Of a stretch of 64,000 nt of DNA, positions 9,700 through 22,748 are shown piece by piece (within the stretch, counting starts at the first letter, position 1; every line of letters begins with the position of its first letter). The translations under genes were made by a program, and so were the position numbers. The notes below the pieces were generated by a model. That model saw nothing but the letters and a program-made list of their open reading frames with translations, searched no databases and was not told the DNA's origin. Source of the stretch: Lunularia cruciata (taxonomy: Eukaryota > Streptophyta > Marchantiopsida > Lunulariales > Lunulariaceae); assembly GCA_948567375.1 (NCBI GenBank), contig OX419755.1, forward strand, positions 48,998,291-49,062,290. Direction: 5' to 3'.

Positions 9700-12600
9700 C
9701 TCAATGAATTATTGACGCACCCAGCCGTGACGGTTACCATTTTGGGGTAAACTCTCAAGACCTCTCGTAAGGAAATTTCAGCTTCTCCCAACGTTGTCGG
9801 ATCAAGTCTTCGAAATTAGCATAAAATACACACAACATGGGGGGTCTCCATTGCGTAGGTATGTGAACAGGATATGGAAGCTGATTCAAACTCTAAAAGG
9901 GTCGTATATGACTCTCTTCATTCATATCTTCGATTTCAGAAACTATAAAATATAATTCCGTAAAAAATTTGATAATATAATATTCTCAACTTGTAATATA
10001 TGTTGATAACTCAATCATAATTTGAAAGCACTCACCTCTAAATTTTGCCTATAAGAAAATTCTACATGTTGGATAGTTGAACTCGTAGGAATTTCTGATT
10101 CTAAAGGACGGACCTGTAGGACATTTTTGGAACAAAACGACGGTAGGAAGTCCACGAGTGGCGCGGTCCTAAACGTAGACGTAGCGGGACCAGTTACGTG
10201 CAGGAAATGAAAGGAGGGCGAAATCTCCTCCTTTGCCTTTTCTTGGACACATGTCGTTCAGGTAGCGTTCATGGCTACTTCTCGAGAATCCTTTTAGCAT
10301 GACAGTCAAAGGAAGACGCTCCGTGTACTGCCGATGTAAAAAGCTCCAATGTGTGATCTCATCCACATATTAGAAGGTATACTCTGATGCAGATTACAAG
10401 TAGTCCAAATGATATTGACTTGGATAAAAAGAACGAAAGAAACTAACTAAAAGGACAAGAGCTCAAGAATCGAGTCGATCACCCCTCGTAAAAATAAAAC
10501 CTCAATTTGCACCACCCACGTTTTCTTATTGTCACCTTCTGATCGAACCTGAGTATCATTCCCCTCACCAATCATTTTGAGGCTTCAGCACCAGAACTGC
10601 ATATTCGCTTGCCACAATTAAAACGACAATATTCGTTCGTGTTATGATAGTAGAGAAGACTATGCAGTTTTTTAGAAATATTTATGCGCGTTGATTTTTG
10701 GATGTAATTAGAAGTGCCAAAAGGTTAGAAGACCAGCACAAATCAAATATCTCAGAACTTGGGTGATAGTATCTGATCCTGATGTTATAATGAACTGCCT
10801 GTGGAAACAACACTATTTATTTGCCGGACAACGATTGCACATGCATCTTGCTGATTATCCCCTCGTGCACTTCTTGGTGCCCTTGTATTCTTTGCTTTTT
10901 CATTCGGGGTTACTGTTACTATTTGGCCTTTTGGCCCTCTGGTTAAAGTTGTTATATAAACATATTTTCGTTTTTCAAAACTAAGTCTCCCCTCCAGGGC
11001 TACAATAGGACCTTTTAACGAGAAATTTTTGGTGAAGCTATAAATTATTTTACCTTTTGTCGAAAAATACGAATATATATGTCGGTAACATATATTTTTA
11101 GTTTTCTCGTATGATGTCCAAAAATTTGGTAGTCAAATATTACTTCTCATTCGTGTTCTTTAGTCCTTGATCTTTCTCCCTTCTTCTTGATGTACATATA
11201 CCCAAAAGTGAAATTTCCAGGTAGCACAAAGCTCGAGGCATCATCCAGTTATGGGATTAACCTCCTAATTTCCATGTATAATCCTATTATGAACATACTG
11301 GACCCTGAAGATAAAATTACAATATAAGAAAATTTTTCCATATTTCTATAACATAATTATGAAATTAAGGTTTACAAAGTAGATATGATATGGATCACTA
11401 TACTAACAAAATCAACATATTGTTACTAGAAAGTAAGCAGTGTTTAAGGAACAGATAAATACATTTATTTCGATATGCAGGTGTTAAAACCTGTAAAAAC
11501 AGAACTGGTCCTCTTACCCCAACCCTTCACATCTACATCTATACATGTTAGACCATTATCCACCTCCAGGATAAAGGAACCAAAAAACAAGATGGCATTT
11601 TGAAATGTCGTGTTATATCTCCAGTGAACACAAATGGACCATCGCTGTCTGCGATCAGCACTGCAATTATGCTGAAGAGTTGAGTAGATGAAGGCTACTT
11701 TAGGAGTGTAATAAGGGGAATGACGGATTTATATGGGCAAAATCGTGAGACTGAAAGTTTTTACGGGTACTCATATCAAAGCTCACAAAAAAAATCAAGG
11801 GTGCCATAAAACTCATGAATGGTGAAAAGAATTTTTACGGGAGAAAATAACGGTCACGCTTTTTACTCAAAAAATAATTTTGCGGTCACATTCTCCATAA
11901 CCCGTAAACTTTATATGGTGACAGACATTTACAAGTAAAATTTTCACATCCCCCACCACAATACCCACAATTTTTTATGGGTTTCCGTAAAATTTTAATG
12001 TAAACAAATAAAGTTCGAAATATTTACAGATTTCTGTGGGAGCCAAAAAAAAAACCAAAACCCCCTTAAGCGTCCTTTCCAGCCCCAAGATTGCACTCAT
12101 GGAGGATTTGCAACTATTGCAAAAACTCCATAAGTAAAAATTCTAAATAACAGTTGTTCTGAAATATGCTTAAAATGGAAGTACGTATTAGTTTTTTCTT
12201 GTTTTTATTGGACTTAAAGCTGTAACGTAAAGAAAACGAGATATTCTTAAATTTCAGAAAGCGAAGTCTTAATACCTACAACTGAAAACGCTTCAGTCCT
12301 AAAATTATCCGTAACGGGTATGTTCTCGGGGTCTACTGCCCCCATGTAATTGAGCACGTTTCTTTTCTCCCAGACAAATTAATTGGCCTTATCCTTCTCT
12401 TCAGCATGAGGTGATGTACGGTCCTTTAAACTCCACTATATGACGCATTCGCTGTTTGCACGGACTCTCAAGGTTGGTACGGGTACAGTGCCTAGGCCGC
12501 TGTACATAGATATCTGTACAAAAGGTTCAAGACACTTTCTAGAAGTTGACGAAAGGTTTTCCACTGTTTGCAATTGTAGTTCGGTAGCTATTGCCTGACT

Positions 12601-13008
12601 GCGGCTCCTCGAGATTCAGAGACCTGTATTTCTCTCTGTGGTTGACACACTTGTATGTAAAACTATCGTTGACCAAATGTGAACCAGGCTTAAGTTAATC
12701 GTGCCTTAGCTTCGTCTGACGAATAATGAGATAACGAGATGATTTGAGATCGTGAAGCGGTTGTTAGAGAATGGATGGCCCATAGTGGGAAAGGTTTGTT
12801 AGATAGTCGATAACTTTATGCGCTCAAAGTCTAAGGAAAAGCGAGTCTGTGCAGTGTTTTGTCAACGTCGTTTAGTTGTTCTTCGAGTTGTTGAATCGAA
12901 GAGCAGAGTAAAGTTATCTCCTTGGAACTGGGAAGGAGTGCAGAAGGAGAGATGGAAAATAATTCACGGAAGAGTGACGAACAACCAGGGAATCGAAATT
13001 TCTACTGC
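9700..13008. other. 3.3 kb without a recognisable gene
   Basis: Several short frames exist (for example 10169-10366 minus and 12818-13096 plus), but none shows a known motif or a clear codon pattern. AT-rich stretches lie at 11040-12060. I see no tRNA. Confidence 0.4.
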
Positions 13009-13036
13009 AGAAATCAGAAATCAGAAATCAGAAATC
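13009..13036. repeat. (AGAAATC)4 microsatellite
   Basis: Four exact 7-bp units in tandem. Confidence 0.9.
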
Positions 13037-13315
13037 AAGTGGTCCGTCCAAGCATTTGGTACAGTACGGATGTCACTACTTGACTCTCCAGAGTGAGATA
13101 CTGAATGGAAGGGAGAACGTGAATGCAAGAAGGCTCTAAAAGGACCAAGAGTACAAAACCTCATGAAGGACAAGGAGGGTACAGTCAGCCTTAGCTGCAG
13201 ATAGAAATACTCTACAACTGCGAGACTCATTCTCCTCCTTGACTTATGGGGCGTCCCAAAGGAAACATGTCAAGGGCAATTCACAAACAAGAAATCCAGG
13301 GATTGTTATTCGCGT

Positions 13316-13418
13316 AATTCTTTCATACCATTTCTCGACTTGTGCCGTGTCATCCTTGCGCAGGGCCATGCTAATCTTCTATGTATCGTTCCAATTTTTC
13401 CGATGTCCCCCATGGGAC
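13316..13418 (-). pseudogene. U6 snRNA-like sequence, probable pseudogene
   Basis: Read on minus, it starts GTCCC...GGGGAC (the 5' stem-loop). It continues with AAATTGGAACGATAC, AGAAGATTAGCATGGCCC, TGCGCAAGGATGACACG and CGAGAAATGG, in the order and spacing of U6, the catalytic RNA of the spliceosome. Departures from the usual sequence are an ACAGAGA box changed to ACATAGA (it pairs with the 5' splice site), one C missing after AGCATGG, an extra G after GACACG, and a 3' end without the U-run that ends Pol III transcripts. These make a functional gene unlikely. A TATA-like element lies at the right distance upstream, so a diverged gene is not fully excluded. Confidence 0.85.
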
Positions 13419-13434
13419 ATCCGATAAATTACCT
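13403..13434. repeat. Fold-back of the U6 5' end
   Basis: Directly upstream of the U6-like sequence, the plus strand reads GGGACATCCGATAAATT. This is itself the U6 5' region in opposite orientation, and closer to the normal U6 sequence than the minus-strand copy. The two arms (about 16 bp, three mismatches) face each other. Confidence 0.75.
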
Positions 13435-13447
13435 CCAGGCTATAGTG

Positions 13448-13457
13448 GTATAAATAG
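13448..13457 (-). promoter_or_regulatory. TATA-like element upstream of U6-like sequence
   Basis: TATTTATACC on minus, about 30 bp before the first U6 base. Plant U6 genes carry a TATA box at such a distance. The partner upstream element (TCCCACATCG type) is not seen, so this may be chance. Confidence 0.25.
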
Positions 13458-13849
13458 ATAATTGGGTTGGTATGCGTAAGATTTCGAAAATAGAAAGAAT
13501 TATAAGAAAAATACAAAGCACATATAAAAAGATATGTAATTTTAATTTTTCATAATATATTTATATAATAAAAATTTTTATTCAAAAGGATTTACATTTT
13601 TAGATTAAATAAATAAATTAACGACATATCAATGAGTTTTATTCTTACATCAATTGTATAGATTGATTTAGAATAACATAGGTGAAATACCTTTAGAAAT
13701 ATCTCAGGAAAAGGCACTGTTTTATTTTCAAAGGGAGATAAATTTTATGTTTTGAGACTTAAAGTCTTTTTTAGATATTCAAAATTTTCTCTGAAATTTG
13801 TAGTGTGTTTCAAACTCTGCTCTATTAGTGGAAATAAAATTTTTTGGTG

Positions 13850-13975
13850 ACATTTCTATCTAATCTACCCAAATCATCATATATAACATCACTAAAGATA
13901 TTACCAAGCTAGTTTTCATCTCCAGATAATCTGTTTAGCTAATGGTATTATAGTATGTCATTGGATCATTAGAAG
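13850..13975. repeat. Dispersed repeat, also at 61555-61665 and 61715-61830
   Basis: Shares the order 'ATCTAATCTAC ... TAACATC ... ATATTACCAA ... TTTCATCTC.AGAT.AT ... TATTG/GGTGTTATAG' with two neighbouring units near 61.6-61.8 kb. Origin unknown. Confidence 0.55.
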
Positions 13976-16900
13976 AACCCGAATGCAAATGGTATCCCCA
14001 ACAATTATTGGTGGATAGTACTTTACTCATATTAGTATTTGTGCAATATATGGAATTTAGAACGCGAAGTAACAAAGATAGGATATCAAGAAGGATTGAA
14101 AAATATACAAGGATAAAACCTAAGAAGTAAAAGGAGTGTAAGTTTCAATAGTATCAAATTGAGAAACTTATCAAACTAGATCTAGAATATCATAGTTATG
14201 TAAGTCCACATATCATTCTATCATATGAAGAAGATCACCAACCAACCGGTGATTGTTCTCTTATGGATTGCACTATCTAGTGCTTCTTATGTAAAACAAT
14301 GTACACAAACTATCCAATATAAACAACACAATCTAAAAAATTTGAAAGTGATACCTTTGTTGTGTAGTATGGTAAGCTCTCATGCCATCCTTGACAAATA
14401 TGTCAAATGATGTATCCATAGTTCCATGTAACTCCAAGACTAGAAAAACAAAGAGATGATTTTGTTGCATACATCTATATTTAGAGACATTGGCTATTCA
14501 ACTCTACTTGTTGCACATTCTAGGAAGATAGACAATTACTCCTCCTAAAACTATGTTGTATATAGGATCTCTAATAAGACATTTACTATTGTAACTTGAT
14601 TGTCTTGAATTAAATATCAATCTACCTTAACTTATGGTGTTTGCAGTGCATACAGCCACTTCAAGTGACGTATCTATTCTCAAAAACCAGTCAAAACACT
14701 ATATAGTTGATGGTATTATGAGTACCTATTCTCTATCTTAGAGAAACAAGTGATATGGATACTTGGTCAGCATATAAAGTAGTAGTACTACACCCATAGT
14801 GAGTAATGAAGATGTAGATGGTGGATCATCATTGTGGTAAAATCTCATCAATGTAGAAAAAGTAATTGGTGCAAGTTGGAATGCACTATTGCAAAATTGA
14901 ACTAGGACCCAAGGGCTTCCACCCTTCACCATAACAAGAAGAAAGATAAACCTTAATAGCATAAGGAATGGATGGGTCAACTAAAACAAAAAAGAATGTA
15001 TAACTTGTGGAAATTGTTTGTTAATCAAGGAAGATTGAAAAATTTTGATTCAATAAGAAGGCAAAGAAGCAAGGAGGAAAGATAATCTCATGTTTGAGGA
15101 GACAAACATATCTTATTTTCTATGTTACTAGTTTGGAGAGGAATAGATCAGTCCTTGATCTCATTTATATGCATATTCAAAATTAATCTATAGGCAACTA
15201 CAAGTCAAGAGGAAGTCAAAGGTGCCAAGTGTGCACAACTACCTTAAAGTGCTACAAGTGCCATCTCTTCTTTAGATAGTAGTCTACTCCTCCAAAATAT
15301 CAGTAGAAGATGTATATTTCCATGCCAAATCTTTTATCACACACTCAAAAGTCCATAGTCCAATGATTGCACCAAAGATTCTAATGATCCTCTTACTAAA
15401 GTCTCTTAAACATGATAGGAAAGAAATGTGAACTATACAAAGTAGGTAGATTAAGTTGGTTGAAAAAAAATACTAAAGGAGAGTATACAAAATGCCATCT
15501 ATAGATCCCTTAATAGAAGAAGGTTATCCATATGAAGGATATCTTCTATAAGGGAAGGATCTAAAATTTTATGACAAAATCTTCAAACCCCACTAGCATT
15601 TCAAGAATGCATAAAATATTTACAAAGGTAACTCCTCTAGAAGCTAGAAGAGACCACACCCCATGCTTTGATACCTTGACTCTTAAGCCTACAAGATGAC
15701 GCTTAGCAATCAAGCAATCTGCCTAATTTGCTCTACATAGCCATAATATGTATATTGTCTACCAAGGAGAGAAAGACAAAACCTAACATGGCCAAAGAAA
15801 TAGATAAAAGAACGATGGATTCCTCCTATGAGAAGCCATGATGGTAGTAAAGAGAAGAAAGATAACTACAAAAGGACCACATAGAGGGAAGATTAATCAA
15901 TGATCCATCAGCCTTCCTAAGCTCTCTAAAGATGGATGCGGAGGAGATGCTATCCAAAGTGTTCTCAATATCTACAACAAGATAACACAATTTGGATGGA
16001 TACCTAATTGTACTCTAATGCCAAGAGATATAGCCTCATAACTTCTTATCGTAGCAATTCCAAATTACAATGGACTTAGGTGTTGTTGGAAGTGAACATA
16101 ATGTTGAAAGAGAATGGGACAAACAACAAGGCATAATAAGATATTCTTAGTGGCTATCATAAAAAACCCCTTTGTATGCTTATGTATTGCAAGAATTTCA
16201 CTAGCTCCTAATAGTTGATTAATTGACTTAGGAATCTCTCTCTTACTACTATGACCACAACTTAAAGCAACTTTATTACCACTAGAGTGATCATCCACTT
16301 ACAAATAATCTCTAAGGTGCTCATAAACTATCCTTGATAAAATCTCTAAGGAGAGGTGTAAGACTAGGTACAATGCATGGATAAAAGCAATCTATTTAGG
16401 TGCAATAGCTCCTCAAGTTGATATTCCAAGACATCTAAAAGTACTCTCTATCTCTCTTGGTGGAGGATGTTACAAGCATAAGGACCTAAGTGTCTTATTA
16501 GTAGGACTAACCATAAAAAATGTAAGGGTTATGCCACACTATATTATCTAGCTTGACTCTAGATCCTGGATTGTTGTAATTGAGTAAAATTCATAATATT
16601 TCATAATTGAAGCTTTTTGTTAATTTGTCTAGCTAAATAGACTATTTTGGTAAGCTAGTCAGAACCTCATCTTGGAGTCTATGAAATCTAACAAATAGCT
16701 TTCTCTGCTCCATATTCCCCCTATAGTATAACAAAGATGCCACTGCAAGAGTGAAAGTAATGAGAACCTATGTAATAAGATCATTCAAGAGATCATATGC
16801 CAATAGATAGATTAGTAAGCAAAAAACCTACATGTGTTCATCATAGAATACATGAGGAAGCCTATAGAGAGAAAGTGTTGAAATGAAAAACTAGTCTTAA

Positions 16901-18274
16901 ATAGCTCAAAGATGGAACACACTTGGGATGTTAACCACTCTCAAGACTCAATCAATATACTCAAAATGGTCAACAAAGGAATCAACATAGCATGTGTAAG
17001 TAATCCCAAATGTCAGCCATGTTGATGTGATAACCACCTCACATGGGAATCCTATATGGTCCAATTATAGTCCTTATGCATCTGGCACTCACGGGTCTTT
17101 ACTTCTTGTGAGATAACAAGTTAATGATATACTAGACATGATGTATCTTATGCTGCTCTAAGAAACTGCATAGGGATAATGAAACCATACCTAGCAGAAA
17201 ATAACAAAAAAAAAAATATAATACTCCATCTTGTATCTACACATATATGCAAAACAAAAGCCTATTCATATACCACATCGTATGAGTAAATGGTAATACT
17301 AAAAAACCCAAAGACTAGAAATCTTCATAGAATTATATTTTCTATCTCCTTATAATTCAAAGTAGGTTCAAGTAGAATTTGTGTACAGAAAACAAGAGAC
17401 TCAAAACAGAAAACATCTCCAATTACTCATTGCCTAAAGTAATCACTCAAGAAATTAAAAAAAATCTAGACACAATCATATCTTCCTATAAAATTTTCCA
17501 TAACCTATGATTTGGATATCAATGAAACCTTAATGGGAAAACAAACAGAATCACCTATTTAGAGGCTAATTTATTTACTTGTAATTCATATCCTAATGTA
17601 CACTTGGAAATTGAGAATTTCCTTCCAAGTTCATAATCCCTTCTCTTCTTATCTCTCTTTTGCAAATCCTATGTACATTTATGTTACAAAAATGTATACA
17701 AATATAATGTGGAATTATCCTACCTGGTGTTATAATTATTTTATATAATTATTGGAGAGGATTTTAATTAGTGTGTAGTAAATATTTATCTATGAAAGTA
17801 AATATTTAACCATTGTAATTGAAATATTGTGATATTTTATTCCATCAATATTTGTAAGTATCAACACTAGAACCTACTCTATCCAAATGTGTATATATTT
17901 TATCTTTAAATTCATAACACATTTATTGTAATCACTTTTCACTACACTCGAGACTACACATCTAGACAGGCCCACTCCAATGTTGATATACATATGATTG
18001 ATTGTTCATGTATGTTGATGTGACTTAATATATCACAATGTTTTATCATAATACGTAACCACGGTAATTCATTCAGACATTTACAGTTATAGGGGTTCTG
18101 TACTAAACACGGAATGAAGTCTTAGGTGAACTTTCAGATAAATCACAACTGGCATAAGCCCGCGCATATTGAAACAACTCTCCCCATCCATCAGTTTCCA
18201 TTCCCAAATGTATCTCCAAAGGCAATTCTGTCTTTTGTTCCATCCCAAAAATAGTTCCATCCGTCCCTGTCCCC
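13976..18274. other. 4.3 kb AT-rich sequence without a recognisable gene
   Basis: Only short frames. The style resembles old, saturated transposon sequence, but I could not place any domain. No tRNA or rRNA is seen. Confidence 0.4.
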
Positions 18275-18372
18275 GTAACATGGGCTTAGCCCCATGTTAC
18301 CTTTTTTGTCTCTCCCTTGTACGGCTTGATGGGGTCTTCCCATCCTTCATTTTTCCTACGCGGTCGCCTTTT
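18275..18372 (-). repeat. Tail repeat copy C with long palindrome over the stop codon
   Basis: Read on minus it gives KRRPRRKNEGWEDPIKPY, then KGETKKVTWG and a TAA stop. The palindrome GTAACATGGG-CTTAG-CCCCATGTTAC (18275-18300) covers the codons for V-T-W-G and the stop. Copy D has the same ending. Confidence 0.75.
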
Positions 18373-18410
18373 ACCCTGTCCCCGTCCCCTGGCTTCCTCG
18401 TACTTTCCAG

Positions 18411-18490
18411 TCCGTCCTCATCCGTCAGGCATCCGCGTTCTTTCCCGCTCCGTCTCCGTCCGTCGGGCATCCCCGTTCTTTCCCATTGTC
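18411..18490. repeat. Two imperfect tandem units, C-rich
   Basis: Two units of about 42 bp share GTC(A/G)GGCATCC(G/C)CGTTCTTTCCC. Surrounding DNA (18240-18500) is pyrimidine-rich and made of short CCGTCC-like runs. Confidence 0.6.
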
Positions 18491-18494
18491 CTCA

Positions 18495-18516
18495 TCCCTA
18501 GGTAAATACCTAGGGA
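18495..18516. repeat. Perfect palindrome, 10-bp arms
   Basis: TCCCTAGGTA, then AA, then TACCTAGGGA. No gene is directly attached. Confidence 0.9.
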
Positions 18517-19384
18517 TTGGCACCCTGCTATCATAGACTGGACGACAATCGTGCTTTTAGGTTAATATATAAGACACCAGGTAAGACAGTGCTACGATAA
18601 ACATACTGCACGTATATCAATACATATATGTCATATATAAACCAAGAGGTAAGGAATCTAGCGCGAATACGATATTCAAGTACGTAATCTAACCAAAATT
18701 TTTGACAAGTATTTGGATTTTGGATCAGCCCTATATTTGATTTTCTCCTTATGGATGTTTTTCTTATGTGATAAAAGGCTGAGGAGTGAATTCTACCTTG
18801 CGGATCCAAGATGCGCGCATCCATTTATTTCTCGACAGTGTTTATTTCTAGTAAACCACGCACATTGGACAAATGTTGCTATAAATATATTGTGTGTTGT
18901 GTGAATAGTTTCTGCAATAAATTATGGTTCGACGTGGACCTTTGATATTTTTAGTTAATTCCAATATGAACCCTTAACTAGAGGTAGTTGTGTTTTTCGA
19001 ACATGGAATACGTACTCTGTAGTATAAAATGTATCTTTTACGTAGGGATCTTCTTAGAATCTTTAAAATGATAGATTTTATCTATAGATATGAAGCAGCT
19101 ACCAAAAATATCAAATTCTGGGAAAAGGTAAATTAATTGTGTACGATAATAAAAAAATTTATTTTTAAAGTTAAATGTCGTTCATTATATAAGGATTGTA
19201 CATCAGAAAAGACTATACATTTGGAGAGGAAATTTTACGAAGACAAGACTGGAATTGTAATCTAGTATGTTAAGACGTTCACGAATTTCAACAAAACACT
19301 TTCGGGACAGGACAGGACTGAATAGGAATTGTCTTCGTTTCATATTTCTGCACTATCTGAACTACTGTAGATGTGACATTTCAG
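18517..19384. other. No gene recognised; ends in a splice-acceptor-like tract
   Basis: Low coding content. The last bases (to 19384) end in TTTCAG and read like the 3' end of an intron before the open frame that follows. Confidence 0.35.
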
Positions 19385-19540
19385 GGTATCACCTCGGTTG
19401 ACAAGAAGAAGAAGAAAGCCGACCTCATAGAGCACAAGAGGGAGGGGAAGGAAGACCCGGACAAGTACAAGGAAGAGACAAAAGAAGTAGAACGGGAAAT
19501 AGTAGTAGGCGAAATGAGAAATCTGCCCTGCTGCACCTAA
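19385..19540 (+). pseudogene. Exon-like lysine/glutamate-rich C-terminal segment (tail repeat copy H)
   Basis: After TTTCAG, an open frame of 51 codons runs to TAA. It starts GITSV, goes through five Lys, ADLIEHKREGKEDPDKYKEE, and ends in GEMRNLPCCT. Copies F and G repeat KKADLIEH-x-K-D-G-K-N-P-T, and copies C and D repeat EGWEDPIKPYKGET at the matching place. The peptide is highly charged and probably helical. I do not recognise the parent protein. It could be the last exon of a host gene whose earlier exons I cannot see, or a captured piece of one. The upstream 850 bp offers no clear earlier exon. Confidence 0.45.
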
Positions 19541-22450
19541 GATATTACAAGCGGTTTTATACTACTCAAAGTGCCCGACCGCAAACCTAAACTTCGGCTG
19601 GCTATGAGGGACGAGATTGCTTAACAGATGGCTAATCAAATATATGCTGGCTGGATACTGACCACGTTGTGAAGTTATGAACAACAGGATACAGTGGGGA
19701 GTTTCAACACTAGGTTTAAGGGTACCAGTTGATATTCGGAAAAGAAGTTGCAAGAACTCTACAAAAATTCGGGGCCCATAAAAATTGACGGGGTGACAGA
19801 TATCCTTTTACCTATAAATATATAATTAGGTAATCAGTTATAACATTTTCCAGGCCACCTGGTATCATTTACATTGGTCTTTCTTGGCATGTATAGATTT
19901 AGATCTATAATTGAATATTTAATTTAGCCCATAATTTTAAGAACTGAAACTTTAGAGGTTTTCACCACCCATCACCTTATCGGATATCATTGCTCTGCTC
20001 GTAGATATCCGCGGATCTCCATATTAAAACCCCCCACTGTATAAAGGCCATTTCCCGTCTGGTCTACCCGATAAGGTATCCTTTATCTGCTCGTACACGT
20101 TTCAGTTGTACCTCGAACTGCAAACCCTTCAAGACTCTAGAGAATCTGAGGGATTCGTGTACTCACTTATACTTTTCATCAAGAGAACGAGCGTCGTATC
20201 CGGCCACGATCTAACAAGACAGATAAAACTACGTCTAGTTGTTGCTCTTGTGCTTTGTCGTGAGAGTCGTGGTTGACTCTCCGTTCTTGGCAGTATGCCG
20301 GTAACGCGGCCTTTCTCCTAGATGATTAATCCAAGGGCGAATTCTGAGCGACGGAGCGCGCTCCCGGCATTGAACCCGCTGCAGTCCTTGCTGGGCTTCA
20401 CTGGCAGTCCTGAACTGTAGCGAGCTCCGGGACTTGTTATCAATTTTTGTGATATGGAAGTGGTAACATGGAGCAGGTTAGAGTGATAGGCGGGAAGTTG
20501 AGATTCAACCGTGATCGCTGGACGATACTGTATTTCTATCCAATCGCCTAGTAACAGATTTCGGGTCCCTGGTGTTTTCTGCTAGGCCAGCTTTCTCTCG
20601 GTTGACGGAAGTTAGGGGGATCCTATTTTGAGTCATGGTCTTTCAAGGAATGCAACTAAAGTAATCAAGGTACAGGACCTCATGTCTGCGACAAAACAAA
20701 TCGAAAATATTGTTTCCGCTCCTCAAGAGGACACAGAACAGGGCGTGAAGTTACGTGCTCTCGCTCATTTGATCGAAACCTTGTCTCCTTGTGAACCTGC
20801 TTTGGCAAGCAATTGGCTCTCCTCGAGATAAAGAAGTACGTAAACCTTGTCTGCATGTCAAACAGGTCTGGGGCAAACGATGCTCATGGATAGGTGGAGG
20901 GGAGAAATAATGCAGGGAATATCTTAAGGATAATACGCTTCCACAAGCCGTGTAGTCTTTCAAGAGTAATATGTGGGAGAGCTGATCACGTGGAAATAAT
21001 CATGAACCGATCCTGACATGTGTGCCAATGGCGAACGATCTGAGCCCGATCTGGGTCAGATTTGAAATTTGTTGTGGGAATCACCTGGTTCCTTCGAGGA
21101 CCTTCAGCTTCATCCGGAACATATGGGGGCAAGAATTCTCCCAAGACTTGGAGGGTAGTTCCAAGGTACAAGCTAGTTTCAACAAGAAATCTGGTTGAGT
21201 TGATAGTTCGGATTGTAGCAGAACTGTAGATTTAGAGGCAGACATGAGGGCTTCGTAAAATGTCAGTCTGGTGAACCTTGTTAGAGTATGCTAGAGCTGA
21301 AAGTAGTCAGTGAACCTTCGTCTCTATCCCAAACCTGTTATCTCAGACCGTCAGAACGAAATATTCCTTGCTCTTGACACGTGTTTCAAAGAAGATTAAA
21401 AGGTTTTGGATAAAGTTTCTGTCACCTTATCGTCATGGTAAGCAGAACATTGCTCGTACTGCAGCGCACTTCATGTTTTCGTCTTGGAGCAACATTTCTG
21501 ACGGTTGTTATTCCAAATATAAATTCGTCTCTCTAAACTCTAAAGAATCAGCTTTGTTTACTTGAAGCTCGGGGGACGGGCTACATACATGTTGCTTACT
21601 GAACGAAGAACAAACGGATTTCAATTTGGCAAGCTAGAATGTCCGTTCTGTTTAAACTGGAGCAGGATTTCTGTAAACTCACACCACAAACACTGGTTCC
21701 TCTCGAGCTATGCACCACTGAGCCACTAACGAGAAGATCAAACCAGTTTCTCTGTAAATACAGCATTCTTTCAGCGTTCCACCAGAGACTGTTCTCAACA
21801 TGGACTCCAACGGGTAAACTTCCAGCCACAAACTCTTACCTATAATTCATTCCTGGAAACCGGAAACGCTGTCAAGTATGCAATCGGTTTGTGGTCAAGT
21901 ATGCAATTAGGATGTGATGTAATGGAATGGAAAGCGAGGTCTGACGCGGTCAGTGCCATCCACTAGTACGGTATCTTCGCGCAACAGTCCATCCAAAAAG
22001 GAGACCAGATACCCTCAGGTCATTGCATACTTCAGCACCAACGTGGACAATCGTCGCCTTCTTTTCGAATTTGGGCCTCTGCCCTGCGCTCCTTCCTTCT
22101 TTTTGTCAGCAAGCACTGCACTTAGCCATGTCTGTTGCCCAAATAATTCATTGCCTTCATGAGTCCACGTCCAGCCAGCCAGCCAGCCACCGCGCGCTCG
22201 GGTAAGAAGGATAACGCTAGCTTTCTCTCCATCATCGGTTACTGGTCTGTCCGTTGTCGCTGTTCGGGAGGAACCGGAATCCCCCCCCAACCCCCGCTCG
22301 GGATCAGGAGAAGCATCCATTGATGGTGGCCAAAGACCAGCATAGCGGCCACAACAAATTCTAAGTAGCCGCGGATGTGGTGGTGGTGGCGACATCTCCG
22401 TAATAGCGGCATGGCTTGTCCAGGTGGCTTCAGGTAGATCACGTCACAGT
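19541..22450. other. 2.9 kb upstream region, no gene recognised
   Basis: GC content is nearer to the kinase gene than to the repeats. A 67-codon frame at 20628-20831 (plus) has no known motif. A CCAGCCAGCCAGCCAGCC run lies near 22172. Part of this may be promoter of the kinase gene. Confidence 0.4.
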
Positions 22451-22455
22451 AGGGA

Positions 22456-22464
22456 TTTTATAAG
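22456..22464 (+). promoter_or_regulatory. Candidate TATA box of the kinase gene
   Basis: TTTTATAAG, about 290 bp before the first proposed start codon, in a stretch that then becomes C/T-rich as plant 5' leaders often are. Position and sequence fit, but there is no transcript evidence. Confidence 0.3.
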
Positions 22465-22748
22465 CAGAGGTCTTAATTTCTGTCTCTCCCAGCGTCTGTC
22501 CTTAGCAGTAACAATTTAGTAACAAAGTCTCCGTCTCAGTTGACTTTTCTAGTCAAGCAATCTCAGCTCGTGCTCCGCGAGGTAATATCACATGTTGTCG
22601 AGTGTTCGCGTATCTCGTACCCTTCAGGTCTTCTTTCCAAAATCTATCATTCTTCCTCCCAAGCAAAGAAAGCTTCACAGGATTCCCAAACCTTCTGCTT
22701 AGAGCGCTCGCGTGATGACACTCCTTCCCTGCTCTTTCTTGATCGCTG

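Noticed and set aside
18169-18505. Two overlapping plus-strand frames of 62 and 110 codons
   Set aside because: They run antisense over tail copy C and the C-rich units. The minus-strand frame is the one shared among copies.
20628-20831. 67-codon plus-strand frame
   Set aside because: Plausible composition but no motif, no context and no second copy. Not enough to call a gene.
22015-22395. 126-codon minus-strand frame upstream of the kinase
   Set aside because: Low-complexity Pro/Arg/Gly composition in a GC-rich stretch, and no motif.
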